From Elysia chlorotica (lineage: Eukaryota; Mollusca; Gastropoda; Plakobranchidae): a stretch of 64,000 bases of DNA. A program made the position numbers and the translations under genes. The first letter of the stretch is position 1, and the number at the start of each line of letters is the position of its first letter. The notes beneath the pieces were generated by a model that ran no database searches, was not told where the DNA came from, and saw nothing but the letters and a program-made list of their open reading frames with translations. The DNA is taken from the NCBI GenBank assembly GCA_003991915.1, contig RQTK01000166.1:181797-245796 (forward strand), written 5' to 3'. Below are positions 61,181 to 64,000 of this stretch, piece by piece.

Positions 61181-61409
61181 AAGGGGTCAATTCCAAACCG
61201 CACCTAAGTCTCATTTGGACAAAGTCTAAGCCAAAACCATAGACATATGTCATTCTCCAATACTAGTGATGAATTGTTTAATGGTTCTTGAGAAATCATC
61301 CTTGATAGACCGACTTGCTAAGGGCGATTGTGTACCAAGTCCACACTTTTCCTCTGTTTTCTAACATCTTCTCAGGCGTGACTTAGGTGTGGTATTGGAT
61401 TTACCCCTT
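61181..61409. mobile_element. Miniature element with 30-bp terminal inverted repeats
   Basis: The left end (61181-61210, AAGGGGTCAATTCCAAACCG then CACCTAAGTC) and right end (61380-61409) are inverted repeats at about 25 of 30 positions. The 229-bp size, terminal repeats and absence of a coding frame fit a MITE. A target-site duplication was not clear, so the family is unknown. Confidence 0.65.
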
Positions 61410-61935
61410 GGATTATACTAACGCACATTGTTTTACTACCCCACGTATTCTAACGATCGAAAAACCAAAAATAATTTTAGCTATCAAGAGAATAGTTAAG
61501 AAACATTCGCCTTAAACCCTCGCCTCAGACCATCTTTCTCTTAAGCTAAGCTTTGCAAAGGCTAACTTATACAAAACAAATGGAAACGTAACTCTTCTTA
61601 AGCGTACTTCTAAAATACTGCGCATATCATCTTAAACTTCAAAAAACATTCGCATTTTACCTTATCTTTCAATATGCGACCCTTACCCTAAATTATACAA
61701 AAACACACAACCTTATTCTTACGTCCCTCGCCTCGTCACCATTCCCTCCTCGCCGCTTTTTAAACTTCTAATGACTTTCAAATACCCTAGTGGACAATCC
61801 TCCTTAACTAGCTCTCTGATTTGCAATTTTCTGTTTCCATCGTTCCATGATTATCTGGATTTCAGGTAGTTACATGGATCTCAAGACCTTTAAAAACATG
61901 GCTTCGTGTTCTCTATAGAGCCAGGAAGGGAGTTC
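61410..61935. other. Unannotated non-coding stretch
   Basis: AT-rich, nothing recognised. Confidence 0.35.
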
Positions 61936-62070
61936 TCTCCCTCTCTACGGGTTTAACGTCTCCTAGGTTGCCCTTGATGGTCCTATACGGCGTCGGGCCC
62001 CAAAACTGACGTCTGACAATTGTATGTGCTGCCAAATACGAGACAGGCGGGAACTTCTGTCTCGTAGTTC
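61936..62070 (-). mobile_element. SINE fragment, minus strand
   Basis: GGGTTTAACGTCTCCTAGGT, CAAAACTGACGTCTGACAAT and TGTATGTGCTGCC match the 3' half of the 27205-27475 element. The head is missing. Confidence 0.65.
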
Positions 62071-62079
62071 CCGATTTCT

Positions 62080-62420
62080 TTTTATCTACTTGCTGTATCC
62101 CTGTACTCTTAGCTCTCTGATTCTCCGCTTCTCTTGTTGCCTGGTTCCCAGGTTGGCTAGTTCCCCAGTAGCCTGGTGGCTGCTTACGTTTATTCCTGAT
62201 TCTCTGTTTTTCTAGCCTTCTGACTCTCTAATGTTCTGGTGTTCTGACTCCCTGATTCTCTGGTTCAACACCTCGCTGGTTCCCCAGATTATTTGGTTCC
62301 TTGGGCCAATGGTAACCTTGTTAGTCGTTTTCTCTTTCCGTTAGTTTCCTGCCAGAATGGTTCCCTAGTTCTCTAGATTACTTGTTCCCTGTTCCTTGGT
62401 ACTCTGGGTCCCTTATATTT
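62080..62420. repeat. Degenerate CTGGTTCCC / CTGATTCTC short tandem repeat
   Basis: CTGRTTCYC-like words recur every 9-20 bp. This looks like an old short-period minisatellite. Confidence 0.55.
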
Positions 62421-62549
62421 TGAATTGTCTGATAATCTTTGAATACAAAACTCTTTAGAAGTATTTCTGTTCCAACAATATTCTGTAGATAAAGAGAACT
62501 ACATTTCATCAGTATATACAAAGATATCTTTACTTACTATATTACTTAC

Positions 62550-62625
62550 TTCTTGAGCCCCGTCCACAATATAGTCTATATAGTGCTGCTGTTGGACGTT
62601 AAACCAACCCAACCCAACAAGTACA
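62550..62625 (+). mobile_element. SINE 3' tail, plus strand
   Basis: GAGCCCCGTCCACAATATAG, GTTGGACGTTAAACCAACCC and AACCCAAC match the SINE 3' end. It directly precedes the 26-bp minisatellite. Confidence 0.6.
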
Positions 62626-62629
62626 TCTG

Positions 62630-62870
62630 CCTAGTTTTACATTCCCTAAATTTGACTAGTTTTAAATCCCCTAGATTCGACTAGTCTTACATCCCCAACA
62701 TTTGTCTAGTTGTACATACATCCCCTAGATTCGAATGGCTGTACATCACTTCGATTTGACTAGTCCGTTATATTTGACTAGTTTTATATCATCTTAGATT
62801 TGACTAGTTTTAAATCCCGTAAATTTGTCTAGTTTTACATCCGCTATATTTGACTAGTTTTACATCCCTC
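62630..62870. repeat. 26-bp minisatellite with ACTAGT, about 9 copies
   Basis: Units of TTTGACTAGTTTTACATCCC plus CTAGA-like bases, with variants TTCGAC and TTTGTC. It starts right after the SINE tail. Confidence 0.9.
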
Positions 62871-62875
62871 AATAG

Positions 62876-63325
62876 GGGATACTTTTTGGAGACAAGCACA
62901 CTGAATGAGATTCAAACCATGAGCCAACCGATCTCAACCTAGAACACCGACCCATTGAGCTTTCAGCACTCCATTGTGTAGTTTGCTCATTTTGGGCTCA
63001 GCTTTGATAAGGGCATGCATGAGTGTTGGTAATCTTTGGTCGAATATGAAGGCGAAACGCTTTCCTAGTTTAACATCTCCTACGTACAAGAGGAATACGC
63101 TATACAGCAACAAAACCTCAGATCTCTGAATTCACCCACTTCAGTGGGTTAGGTATATGCACGTGACTACCTAACTAGCCCCAGGTCAGGATACCAAAGA
63201 TTTGACCCATCAAGTCACATTATTCTGACACCAGCGCAATCAGCAGGGAAAACAAGACTGCCTGAGCAGGGATCGACCTTCATATTAGAAGCCGAGTGCT
63301 CTACCCTTGGACCATTTTTTTTATC
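62876..63325 (-). mobile_element. tRNA-derived SINE-like sequences, minus strand
   Basis: A head-like segment on the minus strand lies at about 62905-62960 (GAGATTCAAACCATGAGCC). A second, longer copy lies at about 63060-63325, with GTCACATTATTCTGACACC in the body and a head at GAAGCCGAGTGCTCTACCC. The second resembles the 27205-27475 element but is more divergent. Confidence 0.5.
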
Positions 63326-63560
63326 TCGCTTGGACGGTTGTTGAGTGTCCACACCAGCTTCATAACATTTTCCAGTCGAGGTGTCCGCGGGCCCCAGCTG
63401 ATCATCGAGGCGTTAACCAGCCAGGGCTGAGAGAGACTGGACGAAGAAACACTGTATCGACCTGGCTGGGAGCGGACCCGCCACAGATATTAGCAGTGCT
63501 TCTTCTTGTGGACCTTTACTCTAGACCATAGAGCGGCCGCTGATATCACAATTTGTTCTG
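63326..63560. other. Moderately GC-rich sequence, unrecognised
   Basis: An open plus frame at 63307-63531 (74 codons) shows no similarity to the receptor's next segment or to any family I know. No gene is called. Confidence 0.3.
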
Positions 63561-63564
63561 ATAT

Positions 63565-63672
63565 CGGCAGGTTTTTTGTTTTGTTTTATTGTTTGTTTGT
63601 TGTTGTTTTTTGTTTGTTTGTTGTTTTATTTTTTTATTTTTTTATTTTTTTTTTGGGGGGGGGGGGGGGGGG
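63565..63672. repeat. T-rich (GTTT)n tract ending in an 18-bp G run
   Basis: GTTTGTTT and TTTTATTTTT units, then 18 consecutive G at 63655-63672. Confidence 0.92.
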
Positions 63673-64000
63673 TGTTCACATTTTGTTACGTTGTACTTTT
63701 AATTACTTTTTGAATAATCACCGGCATTGTGAGTTTGACATTTTCTTCGAATGATATTCATCTCCTCTAAGAAAAGATAGTAATAATTTAATAACTTTTT
63801 GAATCGATCATATCGTTTGATTGTCTTTTTCCGACATTTTAGTACTATTTTCGTAGATTTTATATCGTTATGTTAATCTCAAATCTTTAAGTAAATAAAA
63901 GGAATATACATTTTGTATAAATTTATTAGTCAGCCTCAAATCACCTCTTGGGCGCTGATTTTTTTATGTTGTTGTTTTATGTATGTTAAATGTCGCTCTA
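63673..64000. other. AT-rich end of window, nothing recognised
   Basis: No gene or repeat is supportable. Confidence 0.4.

Noticed and set aside
63307-63531. Next exon of the receptor
   Set aside because: The translation does not resemble the expected GDAPGRYDI-type segment and lacks family landmarks.

Overview
This window is eukaryotic, repeat-rich and gene-poor. Its one recognisable host gene is split by large GT-AG introns. The mix of tRNA-derived SINEs, decayed non-LTR retrotransposons, very abundant microsatellites and minisatellites, and an AT-rich background fits an invertebrate genome. A mollusc, probably a gastropod, is the best guess; that is inference from sequence style, with no database search.

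The host gene lies on the plus strand. Five consecutive exons (32477-32693, 42048-42186, 45907-46061, 48839-48967, 55618-55821) join in frame with compatible phases. Together they encode about 281 residues of the extracellular Venus-flytrap domain of a metabotropic glutamate receptor, closest by eye to vertebrate group III (GRM4/7/8). The first exon seen begins mid-domain. The earlier N-terminal exons and the later part (rest of the flytrap lobe, cysteine-rich region, seven membrane helices, tail) were not recognised, so the gene probably extends beyond both edges. At the position of the conserved distal-carboxylate lysine the exon encodes leucine, which raises the possibility of an mXR-like receptor with a different ligand.

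Layout: 1-32476 is upstream non-coding DNA or a very long intron. It holds a 44-bp minisatellite, a 28-bp pyrimidine minisatellite, several SINE copies, a decayed LINE (23590-24580), an N gap (21460-21779), and a large inverted repeat with arms 28478-28755 and 29390-29664. 32477-55821 is the receptor gene. Its introns carry degraded tandem copies of two exon starts, GATA, CTA, TAG and GAT arrays, a probable LINE 3' end, a 1.69-kb insertion with a 65-bp satellite inside, a 666-bp tandem duplication, a 23-bp minisatellite close to a splice acceptor, a GGTCA-rich block, and two larger tandem duplications. 55822-64000 has no recognised exon. It contains a long GAA.TTC tract, a degenerate minisatellite split by a minus-strand LINE, SINE fragments, a small terminal-inverted-repeat element, and a 26-bp ACTAGT-containing minisatellite.

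Most long open frames here are translations of simple repeats and are not genes. Repeat boundaries were set by eye and may be off by several bases.
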